Source: Geoglobus ahangari (GTDB lineage Archaea > Halobacteriota > Archaeoglobi > Archaeoglobales > Archaeoglobaceae). From it: 64,000 nucleotides of DNA. The position numbers and the translations under genes are program-made. Positions 49,989 through 59,711 of the stretch are shown here, piece after piece (within the stretch, counting starts at the first letter, position 1; each line of letters opens with the position of its first letter). Under the pieces are notes generated by a model. That model worked only from the letters and a program-made list of their open reading frames with translations, did not search any database and was not told the origin of the DNA. Location: the NCBI RefSeq assembly GCF_001006045.1, contig NZ_CP011267.1, positions 1,240,001 to 1,304,000 on the forward strand, given 5' to 3'.

Positions 49989-51041
49989 ATGCTTGCACTC
50001 GTTGTTGTAATCGCTGCGTTTGCCGCTTATTTTCTGTCGTTTCCGCTTTACGGGCCTCTGCTTGCAGATCTGCCCGCAAACCTTCTGGAGAGCTATCTGA
50101 CGACGTTCATGGCCTCCACCATCGCCGGCTCGCTGATCGCCGGCACGTTTGCGGACAGAGTTGAGAGGAAGATGGCTGCTCTAAAGATACTCGCCATTCT
50201 TCTGATCCTCGCGGTTTTCATTTACAGGTCGGGCCACTACATAGCAGCATCGGCCATTCAGGGGCTGGCTGTTGGTGCGCATGTGGTCTTCTGGGGTGCG
50301 CTGATGTCGAGAAAGGTCAAGCCATGGAGGAGAGCGACAGTCTTCGCGGTATCCGCTGCAATCGCCAACATTTATCTCATTCTCGTCCAGCACAGTGGCC
50401 ACGTGAACCAGCTCCTCGCGGCCCTCCCGCTCGTCCCGGTGCTCTTACTGCCCGAGGTTCGCGACAAACCGTCCAGGGAGACTTGGTCAATCAACAGAGA
50501 TGTTGTGAACTTCGCCCTCCCGATCGTGGTGTTCTACATTCTCGGTGGGTTCATGTACGCTGAGATGGAGGTGGCCTTCAGGGAGGCTGGCATAAGCGTG
50601 CACGTTCTGTTTTACGTGGCAGTCGTGGTTGTGGCTGGATACCTCTACGACAGGTTTGGCAGGAAGCCAGTATCAATCGCAGGCCTGCTGCTGCTTGCCG
50701 CGTCGTACGTTCTGTTCAACAGGAACCTCGTGCTCTCTGCCCTCCTCATCCAGTCGTCCTACGGGTTCGTGGACGTCTTTTCGATGATCATATGGGCTGA
50801 TCTCGCAAGGTACGGCAGCGAGGGGAAGCACTACGCCATTGGCTTCTCCGTTATAATGGCATCACTGCTCGCCGGGTACAAGGCCATCCTCTACTACTCC
50901 CCCAAGGCATCCGATTTTGAGGCCATTGCCCTGATCCTGCTGATCTTTGCATCGGTTCTCATAGCCTTGGTTAGGGAGCCGAAGATATCTCAGGAGGATT
51001 ACCTAATGAGGGTGAGGGAGATGGGGGGTGCGTCACAGTGA
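49989..51041 (+). CDS. Major facilitator superfamily transporter
   Basis: 350-residue polytopic protein with 11-12 hydrophobic segments. The MFS loop signatures appear as GTFADRVERKMAALK between helices 2 and 3 and YDRFGRKPVSIAG in the second half. Length is a little short for MFS (usually about 400). ATG 49989 is 4 bp after the HTH gene stop. Substrate unknown. Its end overlaps the MinD-like gene by GTGA. Confidence 0.78.
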   Translation: MLALVVVIAAFAAYFLSFPLYGPLLADLPANLLESYLTTFMASTIAGSLIAGTFADRVERKMAALKILAILLILAVFIYRSGHYIAASAIQGLAVGAHVVFWGALMSRKVKPWRRATVFAVSAAIANIYLILVQHSGHVNQLLAALPLVPVLLLPEVRDKPSRETWSINRDVVNFALPIVVFYILGGFMYAEMEVAFREAGISVHVLFYVAVVVVAGYLYDRFGRKPVSIAGLLLLAASYVLFNRNLVLSALLIQSSYGFVDVFSMIIWADLARYGSEGKHYAIGFSVIMASLLAGYKAILYYSPKASDFEAIALILLIFASVLIALVREPKISQEDYLMRVREMGGASQ

Positions 51042-51718
51042 AGGTTATCAGCCTCCACTCGTTCAAGGGTGGAGTCGGCAAAACCTTCATAGCCCTCAAC
51101 CTGGCGAGTGTGCTGGCGGAGTACGGAAAAACCTGCATAATGGAGCTTGATCTGATCGCTCCGAGCCTCTACTCGTTTTTCGAGGCAGACTGCTACATAA
51201 ACGACCTGATATACGGGAACGCAGAGGTTGGGGGGTGCACGGTCGAGGTCGACAGGAACTTGTACGCCATCCTCGCCTCACCATCCTCGAACGCGATAAA
51301 GAGAGAGCTCAGGAAGGAGTACAGGGAGGAAATGAGGACACTCGAGAGGCTGATGGAGGTCAAAAAGAAGCTGAGCGGGTTTGACTTCGTGGTTCTCGAC
51401 ACCCACCCTGGAATCAGCTACTCCAGCATAAACTCCATAATCCTGAGCGATCTTGTACTGCTCGCCCTGAGGCCTGACAAGATCGATGTTGACGGAACCG
51501 AGACCCTGCTGGATATAATCCGCAGCCTTTCCAAACCCATGTATGCGGTCATCAACAGGTACGACGGCAGGGATGTCGATGTCGGTGTCGAGGTTGTGGG
51601 CACAATTCCCTGCAGCTGTGACGTGACGATGGATAGGCCGTTCTTCGTCAGGGACCATGAGGATCACCCCGTCACAGCGGCAATAAGGGGTCTCGCGAGA
51701 AGGGTTCTCGACCTTTGA
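51038..51718 (+). CDS. MinD/ParA-like ATPase
   Basis: 226-residue deviant Walker-type ATPase: SFKGGVGKTFIALNLASVLAE near residue 8, LDLIAPS for the switch region near 39, VVLDTHPGISYSSI (Walker B) near 118. It lacks an obvious membrane-targeting amphipathic C-terminus. Orphan MinD/ParA proteins in archaea serve roles from polarity to metal-cluster assembly. Coupled to the MFS gene by GTGA, an unusual pairing. Confidence 0.82.
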   Translation: MKVISLHSFKGGVGKTFIALNLASVLAEYGKTCIMELDLIAPSLYSFFEADCYINDLIYGNAEVGGCTVEVDRNLYAILASPSSNAIKRELRKEYREEMRTLERLMEVKKKLSGFDFVVLDTHPGISYSSINSIILSDLVLLALRPDKIDVDGTETLLDIIRSLSKPMYAVINRYDGRDVDVGVEVVGTIPCSCDVTMDRPFFVRDHEDHPVTAAIRGLARRVLDL

Positions 51719-51811
51719 GTTGTTTCATTCTCTTTTCTTAAACTCATGTCTTGCAGGTAAAGGTTCGTTTTCACTTGTTTTTTGTGTTATTCTGTTCAAA
51801 CTCAGCAACAC

Positions 51812-51819
51812 TTAAATAT
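51812..51819 (+). promoter_or_regulatory. TATA box of the surface-protein operon
   Basis: TTAAATAT lies 27 bp before about 51840, giving a leader of some 45 nt with GAGGTGAG (51872-51879) before the GTG at 51886. Confidence 0.5.
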
Positions 51820-51885
51820 CCCCTTGCAGAACCGGTAGATGATCAGATGGAGTGTGCGAGCAAATGCGCGAGAGGTGAGTTTGGT

Positions 51886-54800
51886 GTGAAGGAAAAATTC
51901 AGGACCATTTTGGTTTTGATAGTGGTGTCAGTGGCGCTACTGGTGATCACGTCAACCGCAGCAGCCCAGTACAACATAACGGGCAACGTGACCGTGGTTG
52001 GTGCCACAGACCCTGCCACGACACCGCTCATTGTGGTAGCATACAACGAGACGAGGAATCTGTGGTACGCGAGCTTTGGGCCAGTCTTATCGGATCCCAC
52101 CACCGAGACGCTCGTTTTCCCCTACAACGTGAGCAACCTCCCAACCGGCAACTACACGGTTTTCGCGTTTCTGGACTTCAACGGAAACAACACTCCCGAC
52201 TCGGACGAGCCGCAGAACGCGTCAAATCAGATCCAGATTCTGAACGGAGATGTCAGCGGGGTGGATCTCGTCATCTACAACGCGACCTCAACCGCTCCCA
52301 CCCCACAGCCAGCCGGCACGGTGAACTACACAATCTCCGGATTCCTGTTCCCGTCTGCCAATGTGAGCGTTGGGCTGGTGGAGGTTTACGCCTTCAACTC
52401 GAGCCTCTACACGAGGGACGACCTGACAGCGGAGAATGTAACAGCCTTCCTCCCATCTGCCGACAACAGCACCACAGTCACCGTGATCGCTTACCCGGCA
52501 CAGTACTCGTTCCAGGTGGCTGCGGGGAGTTACTACGTGGTGGCACTTCTCAACGAGAGCGGAAACTACACGGCGATTGGCTACGCGGTGAACGCAAGTG
52601 ATGTGTTGGGGATGACTGCCATCAACGTCACCTTGGGTGACAACACCAGCGCGAACATCACTCTCTACGAGACTACAGCCTCACCAGCAGGAACCTCGTC
52701 TGGCACGGGCACCGTGAGTCAGGGAAGTGCGAACGTGACCGTGGGTGGAACAGTCTACTACAGCGGAATTGCCACCGGAACGCTCCACATAGCCGCGTAC
52801 AACGCGACCCAGCCCCTTACTGAATCCCTGCTTCTCTCACAGCCGGTCAACGTAACGGTGGTTCAGTCCCCGGCCTTCCCCTATGCATACTCGCTTTCCG
52901 TTCCACCGGGCTTTTACTGGGTGATTGCGTTCTTGGATTTGAACGCAAGCAATGGCTACGATCCCGGCGAACCCGTGGGCTTTGCCATAAACGCCACATC
53001 GAACGCGACCGCGGTTCCGATTGACGCGTTCGCAGGCAACAGCACTGCTGACGTAATCCTCAACGAGAGCAACGGGTTCTTGACAGGCTCGTATTACGGA
53101 AACTACACCGAAGGTGGGTACTTTGAGGAGAACTTCACGCTCCCCTCAGGACTGGTGTACTGGTATCCCGAAACCTGCAACCAGAGCACGGTAAACGTGA
53201 CCGTGAGGGCACTGAACTGGAGCACGGTTTACAACAGCACTTCCGACTTCATGATCACCTTAGAGGGCACCTGCTTCTACGGTGTGAGTGTCGACTCCAA
53301 CGGCACAGCGGACATCGGAATCCAGCCCGGAGAGTACAGGGTTGTGATATACGAGGCCATCCCTCCGTTCAGGATGATTGAGGTTGGTAACAGAACCGCC
53401 AGTGAGGGAGGTGAGATCGCCATAGACTTCTCCCAGCTCGACATACCTGAGGTCAGGTCGGTGACCGTGAGGGTGCTCGACAGCGGCGCGCCAGTAGCCA
53501 GTGCCGAGGTGGTTGTGTACTCGACCACAGCGTTCCTCGGCTACGGCATCACAGACCAGAACGGCAACGTGACTATAAATGGAATTGACGGCAACTACAC
53601 GGCTCAGGTCATGATATTTGGCAACTACACCGTGCAGACGTACACGTTCTCGGTCAGCATAAACAACACGACCTCAGTCATCGTCCTCGACATAAGCTCG
53701 CTGCCAACTCTCGCAGGATATGTGCTCAAGGATGGTACGCCCGTGAGCGGGGCCTTCGTCAGCCTGTACAGTGACGACTACCTCGTCTACGTCACGGCAA
53801 CGACCAATTCGAGCGGGTACTACAGCCTGTCTCTGCCGTCCTACGGCACGTACAACATCCGCGTGGATCCGGGCTTTTCCAGCGAGTACTTCACTCCATA
53901 TGAGGACAGGCTGGACGTGAACCAGAGCCTGACATCTTCGCTCTACAACATAAGCGTCGGCTTCGCGAATGGTGTGAAGCTCAGCGGCTACGTCACGGAC
54001 ACCAGTGGGAGGAGCGACACCCCCATGTCTGACGTCTTAATCTGGACGTTCTCGGAGGACACTCTCTACTACGCCTACACGTTCACGAACGACAGCGGAT
54101 ATTACGAGCTCGAGCTGCCAGCTGGAACGTACGAGATTCACTTCGACCCCACAACGTCCTCGTCTCCCGGATTCGTCGAGAAGGTGGTCACGCTCTCACT
54201 TGCCGGGGATACGGTTTACAACGTCACGTTTGACCTCGCAGATCAGGGCAACATGCTGTCCGGGTGGATCGTTGACGGAAACGGCCAGCCCGTCACCTGC
54301 TCCTACGGGTGCGGGTGGATCGTGGCGTACGGTGAGAATGGGTGGAATTCTGCTGAGGTCGGGAGCGATGGCTACTACGAGATGTACCTGCCGTCCGGGG
54401 ACTACACGGTGGAGTTCTACCCATACTCGTCTTCATACACCACCGTCAGGACATCGGTCTCACTGAGCGGGGACACTGTGATGAACCTCACGGTCTCCCA
54501 GGGCTACTCACTGAGCGGGCAGGTTCTCAGGAACGGTCAGGCGGTGAGCTACGCTGACGTTTACCTCTACAATTCCGACACGTGGGAATTCGCAGGCTGG
54601 ACTTCCACGGATTACAACGGCAACTTTGTCATCCACGGGCTGAGCGGGGGCAACTACACGATTGAAGTGTACTCCCCGACAGCCGGATACTACTCGGCGG
54701 AAGTTACGGTCAGCGGAGACGTTACCCTGACGGTGGACATGTCGGCGGTTGGAGGGTACACGCTCGACGGCACAATCCTCCCGTCCGGCTCGGCAGACGT

Positions 54801-55563
54801 GTACATCTACAACGACGAGTACTCCTTCTGGACGTACACGGACAACGGAACCTTCAGCATGGCCGGAATACCGCCCGGCAACTATACCGTTCAGATCTAC
54901 CACTACGACCTCGGCATGCCGATGAACTTCGAGGTCTCGATAAGCTCAGACACCTCGATGACATTCGACTTTGGTGTTTCCTCGACAACGCTCTCCAGCG
55001 TTAGAGTGACGGTTGTGAACGAGACCGGCAGTGCGGTGTCTGGAGCGAGCGTGAGCCTGTACTCTGACACGACGGGTGCGAGCAACACCACCGACTCCAA
55101 CGGCGTTGCGACCTTCCAGCTGCCAGACGGCACGTACAGCGTGGTTGTGCAGGCCGACGGGTACTACATCAACGCGACAACCCTGACAGTGAGCGGCGAT
55201 ACGAGTCTGAGCATCGCGCTGGAGTCAATAGCCACTCAGACCCAGAACGGAACGACCGGTGGAACCCAGACTTCGCTCGTCGTCAACATAACCAGCCTGT
55301 ACGACAGTGACGTGTCGGTGTGGATAACGGTGAAGGACAGCAACGCGACCAGCGACAGGTACTATGCTGAGGTTTTCGAGAGGACGATCCCTGCGGGTCA
55401 GACGGCGTCGTTCACACTCTCAGTTCCGGCGGGAACCTACAAGGTGGCAGTCCTGTACCCGGTTTACAGCAACGGCGTCATCGCCGAGACCGGTGAGGTG
55501 TACCAGCTGAATGTTACCGTTCCGGGATCTCCACCGCTGGAGTTCACGGTTCCGGGATCGTGA
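51886..55563 (+). CDS. Giant secreted beta-sandwich repeat protein (carboxypeptidase-regulatory-like modules)
   Basis: 1225-residue secreted protein. Signal peptide: KEKFRTILVLIVVSVALLVITSTAAAQ. Then about three larger modules (roughly 28-480, repeats with VVAYNETRN / EVYAFNSS / HIAAYNATQ strands), followed by at least seven tandem modules of about 75-95 residues at 540-1150 of the form LSGYV..., SGAFVSLYS, SSGYYSLSLP, GTYNIRV. Dozens of N-X-S/T sequons. No C-terminal anchor, so it may be held by its neighbour. I choose GTG 51886, 6 nt after GAGGTGAG; ATG 51847 would add 13 residues before the signal peptide. Probably a cell-envelope or S-layer-associated protein. Confidence 0.8.
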   Translation: MKEKFRTILVLIVVSVALLVITSTAAAQYNITGNVTVVGATDPATTPLIVVAYNETRNLWYASFGPVLSDPTTETLVFPYNVSNLPTGNYTVFAFLDFNGNNTPDSDEPQNASNQIQILNGDVSGVDLVIYNATSTAPTPQPAGTVNYTISGFLFPSANVSVGLVEVYAFNSSLYTRDDLTAENVTAFLPSADNSTTVTVIAYPAQYSFQVAAGSYYVVALLNESGNYTAIGYAVNASDVLGMTAINVTLGDNTSANITLYETTASPAGTSSGTGTVSQGSANVTVGGTVYYSGIATGTLHIAAYNATQPLTESLLLSQPVNVTVVQSPAFPYAYSLSVPPGFYWVIAFLDLNASNGYDPGEPVGFAINATSNATAVPIDAFAGNSTADVILNESNGFLTGSYYGNYTEGGYFEENFTLPSGLVYWYPETCNQSTVNVTVRALNWSTVYNSTSDFMITLEGTCFYGVSVDSNGTADIGIQPGEYRVVIYEAIPPFRMIEVGNRTASEGGEIAIDFSQLDIPEVRSVTVRVLDSGAPVASAEVVVYSTTAFLGYGITDQNGNVTINGIDGNYTAQVMIFGNYTVQTYTFSVSINNTTSVIVLDISSLPTLAGYVLKDGTPVSGAFVSLYSDDYLVYVTATTNSSGYYSLSLPSYGTYNIRVDPGFSSEYFTPYEDRLDVNQSLTSSLYNISVGFANGVKLSGYVTDTSGRSDTPMSDVLIWTFSEDTLYYAYTFTNDSGYYELELPAGTYEIHFDPTTSSSPGFVEKVVTLSLAGDTVYNVTFDLADQGNMLSGWIVDGNGQPVTCSYGCGWIVAYGENGWNSAEVGSDGYYEMYLPSGDYTVEFYPYSSSYTTVRTSVSLSGDTVMNLTVSQGYSLSGQVLRNGQAVSYADVYLYNSDTWEFAGWTSTDYNGNFVIHGLSGGNYTIEVYSPTAGYYSAEVTVSGDVTLTVDMSAVGGYTLDGTILPSGSADVYIYNDEYSFWTYTDNGTFSMAGIPPGNYTVQIYHYDLGMPMNFEVSISSDTSMTFDFGVSSTTLSSVRVTVVNETGSAVSGASVSLYSDTTGASNTTDSNGVATFQLPDGTYSVVVQADGYYINATTLTVSGDTSLSIALESIATQTQNGTTGGTQTSLVVNITSLYDSDVSVWITVKDSNATSDRYYAEVFERTIPAGQTASFTLSVPAGTYKVAVLYPVYSNGVIAETGEVYQLNVTVPGSPPLEFTVPGS

Positions 55564-55573
55564 GGTGAAGTGA

Positions 55574-57787
55574 ATGAAAAAGGCTGCATTGCTCCTAATA
55601 TTTTTTGCTCTGGCGATGGTCACGCCGGTGAGCGGCCTGACGGCCGACGCCGGGCCTGACAGGACAGCGAGCGTTGGGGAAAGCATAACGTTCGACGGTA
55701 GCGGGAGTGTTGGTACGATAATCTCCTACTACTGGAGCTTCGGAGACGGAGCGAACGCGAGCGGTGTCGTAGTGACCCACAGCTACGACTCTCCGGGAAC
55801 GTACACCGTGACGCTCATAGTGGTCGACACCGCCGGCAACATAGCCAGCGATACCGCACAGGTTACCGTCACAGCGGACACGACTGGGCCGACAATAGTC
55901 CACACCCCGGTCACCTCCGCGACGCAGGGACAGCAGATAACGATCACGGCGACAATCACCGACCCGAGCGGCGTGAACTCAGCCACCCTCTACTACAAGA
56001 GGGATAGCGACACGAGCTACGCGCAGATCAGCATGAGCGGGAGCGGTGACACCTACACCGCCACAATTCCGTCGTCAGCAGTTACGGAGAACATCTCCTA
56101 CTACATCAGGGCAGTCGACACTCGAGGAAACGCTGCCACCCTGCCGCTAACGGGCAACTACACGATCATCGTCACATCCACCGACACCACACCGCCGGTG
56201 GTGACGCTCCAGTCAGTCAACAACGACACGGCACCGCCATACTACTCCTCAACCGGAGACGTGAGCATCAGGGTGTCGGTGAGCGAGGACGTGAGCTGGT
56301 GCAGGATCGGGAAGCCCCTCACACTCGTCGAGACCTCCGGAAGCACCGGAACCCTCGTGTCCCTCAGAACCTACGAGTTCACCCTGAACTCGCTTGGTGA
56401 TGGGGATTACACGTACTACGTGGTGTGCGAGGACCTCTCGGGGAACAGGAACAACCAGACGACGAACGCCCTCACAGTAAACTTCACTGTCGACACCACG
56501 CAGCCAGCCGGCAGCATCAGCCTCGAGAGGCTGTCCAACGGAAGGGTCAGGATCAACTACACATACTCAGACTCCAACATGGCGACTGTCACGCTGAAAA
56601 GGGGAAGCTCGCAGCTGCTCTCGTTCGCGACTCTCCAGAGCGGCAGCGGCTCGTGGGTTGACACCGGCCTTGAGGATGGCGTAGCGTACACCTACTACCT
56701 GATCCTCACGGACAGGGCAGGGAACACGAGAACGGTTTCGGGAAGCATAGTGGCAGACAGCTCACCCCCGTCGATCTCCTTCTCTCTAAGCGGAAGCACG
56801 CTCACAGTAACCGTCACCGACACCGTCTCCAGCATAGGCCCGGTGACGATAATGGTTGACGGAACACAGGCAAGCCCGAGCGTTTCCGGAAGCGGAACGA
56901 GCAGGCAGTACACCCTCTCGCTCTCTGCCGGAGATCATGTGGTTAACGTAACTGCCTCAGACGCCCTTGGTCATACAGCATCAAGGAACTTCACCGTAAC
57001 AGTTCAGGAGACCCAGTCCGGCACGGGCACATCATCAACGACATCATCAGCTACCTACACCGGCACAACCTCTGGTGGAGCAGGCGGAGTCCAGCCCTCC
57101 ACGGCAGAGGAGATCAGGAGCGAGATAGTCTCCATGCTCTCGGGCGATGGAGAGGTTCAGGTGTCCATGAGGCTCAGGGAAGGGGAGCCCCTCAGGGTCG
57201 AGATCGAGCACGGAGTTGCTGGAGTTACGGAGATAGTCCTCAGCCCGGATGCGAGCTCGGAGAACGTCCGGCTCAAGGTGAGGAAGGTCGAGTCCCCCGA
57301 TGCTCCCAAGGCTCCCGGAAGGGTCTACTCCTACCTCAGCATAGAGCTCGAGAACGGAACAGTGCGGGAGGCGAGGATAAAGTTCAGGGTGGAGAGGCAG
57401 TGGCTCGAGCAGGAGAGGGCGAGGGCTGAGAACGTCTTCATGTACAGGTGGAACGGAAGCGAGTGGTCGAAGCTCAACACGAGCGTCAGCGGCGAGGACG
57501 AGCAGTACGTCTACTTCGAGGCAAGCACGCCGGGTTTCAGCTACTTCGCAATTGCGGTGGAGAAGCCGGTCGAGGTCACGCCAACGCCAGCTCAGACCGA
57601 GACCCCAGCCACGGTGAGCACGCCATCACCAACCCCGACGCCCGAAAAGACCGCTGAAGAAACCGCAAAAACCCCAACACCTGCAGAGACAGAAAAGGTC
57701 GAGGAAAAGGGAATCCCGGGATTTGAGGCGGTGCTGTCACTGGCTGGCCTGATCCTGGCCGCCGGGCTTGCAAGGAGAGAGAGGTAG
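55574..57787 (+). CDS. PKD-domain surface protein with PGF-pre-PGF domain and PGF-CTERM anchor
   Basis: 737-residue protein. Signal peptide at 1-21; a PKD domain at about 24-105 (SYYWSFGDGANASG, SPGTYTVTLIVVD); several Ig-like domains to about 490; a PGF-pre-PGF domain at about 515-665 (EVQVSMRLREGEPL, VENVFMYRWNGSEW, TPGFSYFAIAVEK); a Thr/Pro-rich stalk; and a C-terminal sorting signal GIPGFEAVLSLAGLILAAGLARRER, the PGF-CTERM tripartite form processed by archaeosortase A with lipid attachment. 10 bp after the giant repeat gene, so one operon; archaeosortase itself is not in the window. Confidence 0.9.
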   Translation: MKKAALLLIFFALAMVTPVSGLTADAGPDRTASVGESITFDGSGSVGTIISYYWSFGDGANASGVVVTHSYDSPGTYTVTLIVVDTAGNIASDTAQVTVTADTTGPTIVHTPVTSATQGQQITITATITDPSGVNSATLYYKRDSDTSYAQISMSGSGDTYTATIPSSAVTENISYYIRAVDTRGNAATLPLTGNYTIIVTSTDTTPPVVTLQSVNNDTAPPYYSSTGDVSIRVSVSEDVSWCRIGKPLTLVETSGSTGTLVSLRTYEFTLNSLGDGDYTYYVVCEDLSGNRNNQTTNALTVNFTVDTTQPAGSISLERLSNGRVRINYTYSDSNMATVTLKRGSSQLLSFATLQSGSGSWVDTGLEDGVAYTYYLILTDRAGNTRTVSGSIVADSSPPSISFSLSGSTLTVTVTDTVSSIGPVTIMVDGTQASPSVSGSGTSRQYTLSLSAGDHVVNVTASDALGHTASRNFTVTVQETQSGTGTSSTTSSATYTGTTSGGAGGVQPSTAEEIRSEIVSMLSGDGEVQVSMRLREGEPLRVEIEHGVAGVTEIVLSPDASSENVRLKVRKVESPDAPKAPGRVYSYLSIELENGTVREARIKFRVERQWLEQERARAENVFMYRWNGSEWSKLNTSVSGEDEQYVYFEASTPGFSYFAIAVEKPVEVTPTPAQTETPATVSTPSPTPTPEKTAEETAKTPTPAETEKVEEKGIPGFEAVLSLAGLILAAGLARRER

Positions 57788-57788
57788 C

Positions 57789-58772
57789 TCAATCAACAAC
57801 CCTATTTTTTATACACTCTTCGATCTGTTCGGCTGTGCAGTCCTCCGGGCTCTTGTCGTATCTGAGCCGCCTGAATACCGGAGCTCTCAGCTTGCAGTCC
57901 TTCGTGAGCTCGAGGTACTCCACCTCGCACACGTATACAGGCTTGACCCAGTGAACGGGTCTGGCAAAGCTCTCGCTGAAGTGGGGTGTCTGGATCTCAA
58001 TTTCTCTCAGCTTTCCCGTGAACTCCCTCAGAAAGTCTGATGAGAATCCTGTGCCAACTTGACCCACGTGGATGAGCGTTTCCCCATCATAAACGGCAAG
58101 CACGAGGGATCCGAAGAGCCCCTCCCTCTGCCCTTCCCCCTCGAGGTAGCCGGTTATGACGCAGTCCATGGTTCTCCTCTTCTTGATCTTGAGCCACTCG
58201 TCACTCCTGACTCCCGGCCTGTAGGGTGAGTCGATCCTCTTTGCTACAAGCCCCTCGAAGCCCATTGAAACCGCTTTGCTGAACAGCTCCACCCCCTTCT
58301 CCCTGAACGACTCAACCTTGAGAACGTGTTCGGTCTCGGAGAGCACTTCTCCGAGAATCTCCTTTCTCTCAGAGAGCGGACGCTTCATCGTCCACCTTCC
58401 CGAGGAGTAAAGGACGTCGAAGACGAAGTAAACTGCTGGATACAGCTTCGAGAGAATCCTTACCCTGCTTTCAGAGTCCACATGCTCCCTCTTCTGCAGG
58501 AGGGAGAAGTCCGGAACTCCGTTTTTCAGGACGACTATCTCCCCGTCAACAACTACGCTGTCGTCAAACGCACTCAGAAGGTCGATTTCGGGGTACCTGT
58601 AGGCTATCTCGAACAGCCTTCGGTTCTGCATCCTGACCCTTCGCCTCTCCACGTCCACGAAGGCGATGCACCTCGTGCCATCGAGCTTGAGCTCGTATAT
58701 GAAGTCTGGAGAGTCAAACGGCTCGGCCCTCTTCGCGAGCATTGGCCTTATCTTCTCGTCGAACCAGCTCAT
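57789..58772 (-). CDS. ligD: ATP-dependent DNA ligase (NHEJ, LigD ligase-domain type)
   Basis: 327-residue ligase. Active site ELKLDGTRC near residue 28 (nucleotidyl Lys), VVDGEIVVL near 70, FDVLY near 130, GLVAKRIDSPYRPG near 195, EWLKIKKRR near 210 and an OB domain through EVEYLELTK near 290. It is the stand-alone ligase domain of bacterial LigD without polymerase or nuclease parts. Gap to the upstream Ku gene is 1 bp, so both are co-translated. Converges with the PGF-CTERM gene. Confidence 0.92.
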   Translation of the reverse strand: MSWFDEKIRPMLAKRAEPFDSPDFIYELKLDGTRCIAFVDVERRRVRMQNRRLFEIAYRYPEIDLLSAFDDSVVVDGEIVVLKNGVPDFSLLQKREHVDSESRVRILSKLYPAVYFVFDVLYSSGRWTMKRPLSERKEILGEVLSETEHVLKVESFREKGVELFSKAVSMGFEGLVAKRIDSPYRPGVRSDEWLKIKKRRTMDCVITGYLEGEGQREGLFGSLVLAVYDGETLIHVGQVGTGFSSDFLREFTGKLREIEIQTPHFSESFARPVHWVKPVYVCEVEYLELTKDCKLRAPVFRRLRYDKSPEDCTAEQIEECIKNRVVD

Positions 58773-58773
58773 C

Positions 58774-59535
58774 TCACTTCACGGCCTCCAGACTCTCTTT
58801 GAGCGCCTCCACAAGAGATTTGGCCGTTTCAACCTCCTCCGTCACTTTAACCTCGTGGCCAGCGAGCTTGGCCTCTATTAGCTGCATGAGGGCCTCGTAG
58901 TACTCGTTCCTGTACTCCTCGAGCCTCAGTGGCTTCTTCATGGCAAGAACAAGCTGCTTTGCAAGCTCAAGCTCCTCCTCAGAGTACTCCTCCTTAGCGC
59001 CCCAGTTCGGAACCTCGTACGGGCTCCTGATCTCGTCCACGTAATAGAGCTGCGCGAGCAGAATCCCATCTCCAAATGCTCTCAGTCCGACGAGGTACTC
59101 CTTGCCCCTCATGGTGAGTTTTCCGAGCCCCATGCTGCCCGTGTCCTCCATTGCCTTCCTCAGGAGGGTGTACGCCTTGACGCCACCCTTGTCGGGCGAC
59201 ACGTAGTACATGCTGCCGTAGTATATCACGCTGAGCTCGGACGGGTCGAAGAACTGGAGAACCCTAACTTCCTTCGCGCTCCTGAGCGGAAGCTTTTCGA
59301 GGTCCTCGTCTGTGAGGATCACGTACTCGTTCTTGGAGATCTCGTAGCCCTTCACTATCTCGTTCTTGCTGACCTCCTTCCCGCACTTCTCGCACACCTT
59401 TTTGAACCTGATCCTGCCCCCGTCAGACGAGTGCAGCATGTGGAAGCTTATCTCCCTGCTGACTCTGGCGTTGTAGAGCTTTACAGGGATCGAGACGAGC
59501 CCGAAGGTTATCGAACCCCTCCAGATAGCCTTCAT
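58774..59535 (-). CDS. ku: Ku homodimeric DNA-end-binding protein
   Basis: 253-residue prokaryotic Ku. Seen: MKAIWRGSITFGLVSIPVKLYNA, FHMLHSSDGGRIRFKKVCEKCGKEV with a CxxC, YEISKNEYVILTDEDLE, GSMYYVSPDKGG and a C-terminal Lys/Glu-rich helix of the ligase-contact type. Binds double-strand ends and recruits the ligase. Rare in archaea but known in Archaeoglobus. Leaderless promoter: TTTTTATT (minus strand, 59561-59568) lies 26 bp before ATG 59535. Confidence 0.95.
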   Translation of the reverse strand: MKAIWRGSITFGLVSIPVKLYNARVSREISFHMLHSSDGGRIRFKKVCEKCGKEVSKNEIVKGYEISKNEYVILTDEDLEKLPLRSAKEVRVLQFFDPSELSVIYYGSMYYVSPDKGGVKAYTLLRKAMEDTGSMGLGKLTMRGKEYLVGLRAFGDGILLAQLYYVDEIRSPYEVPNWGAKEEYSEEELELAKQLVLAMKKPLRLEEYRNEYYEALMQLIEAKLAGHEVKVTEEVETAKSLVEALKESLEAVK

Positions 59536-59638
59536 ACACAGTAAACTTTACAGACGATACAATAAAAACTTTCTTTGCCACAACGGGCTGTGACAAACCA
59601 CAAAAATCATAAACCCATCCTCCATCAATATCGAAGGA

Positions 59639-59711
59639 GGGTCCGTGGTCTAGTGGTTATGACGCCTGCCTCACACGCAGGAGGTCCCCGGTTCGAATCC
59701 GGGCGGACCCA
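59639..59711 (+). tRNA. tRNA-Val (anticodon CAC)
   Basis: 73-nt cloverleaf: acceptor GGGTCCG pairs with CGGACCC at 59704-59710, discriminator A; anticodon stem CCTGC/GCAGG with loop CTCACAC gives CAC, reading GUG; T-loop GGTTCGAATCC. No CCA encoded. Its 3' half is overlapped on the other strand by an open frame that may be an integrase fragment. Confidence 0.97.

Noticed and set aside
51751-51885. Upstream start of the giant repeat protein at 51751
   Set aside because: It lies before the TATA-like element at 51812 and would put 45 residues ahead of the signal peptide; GTG 51886 has a strong ribosome-binding site.
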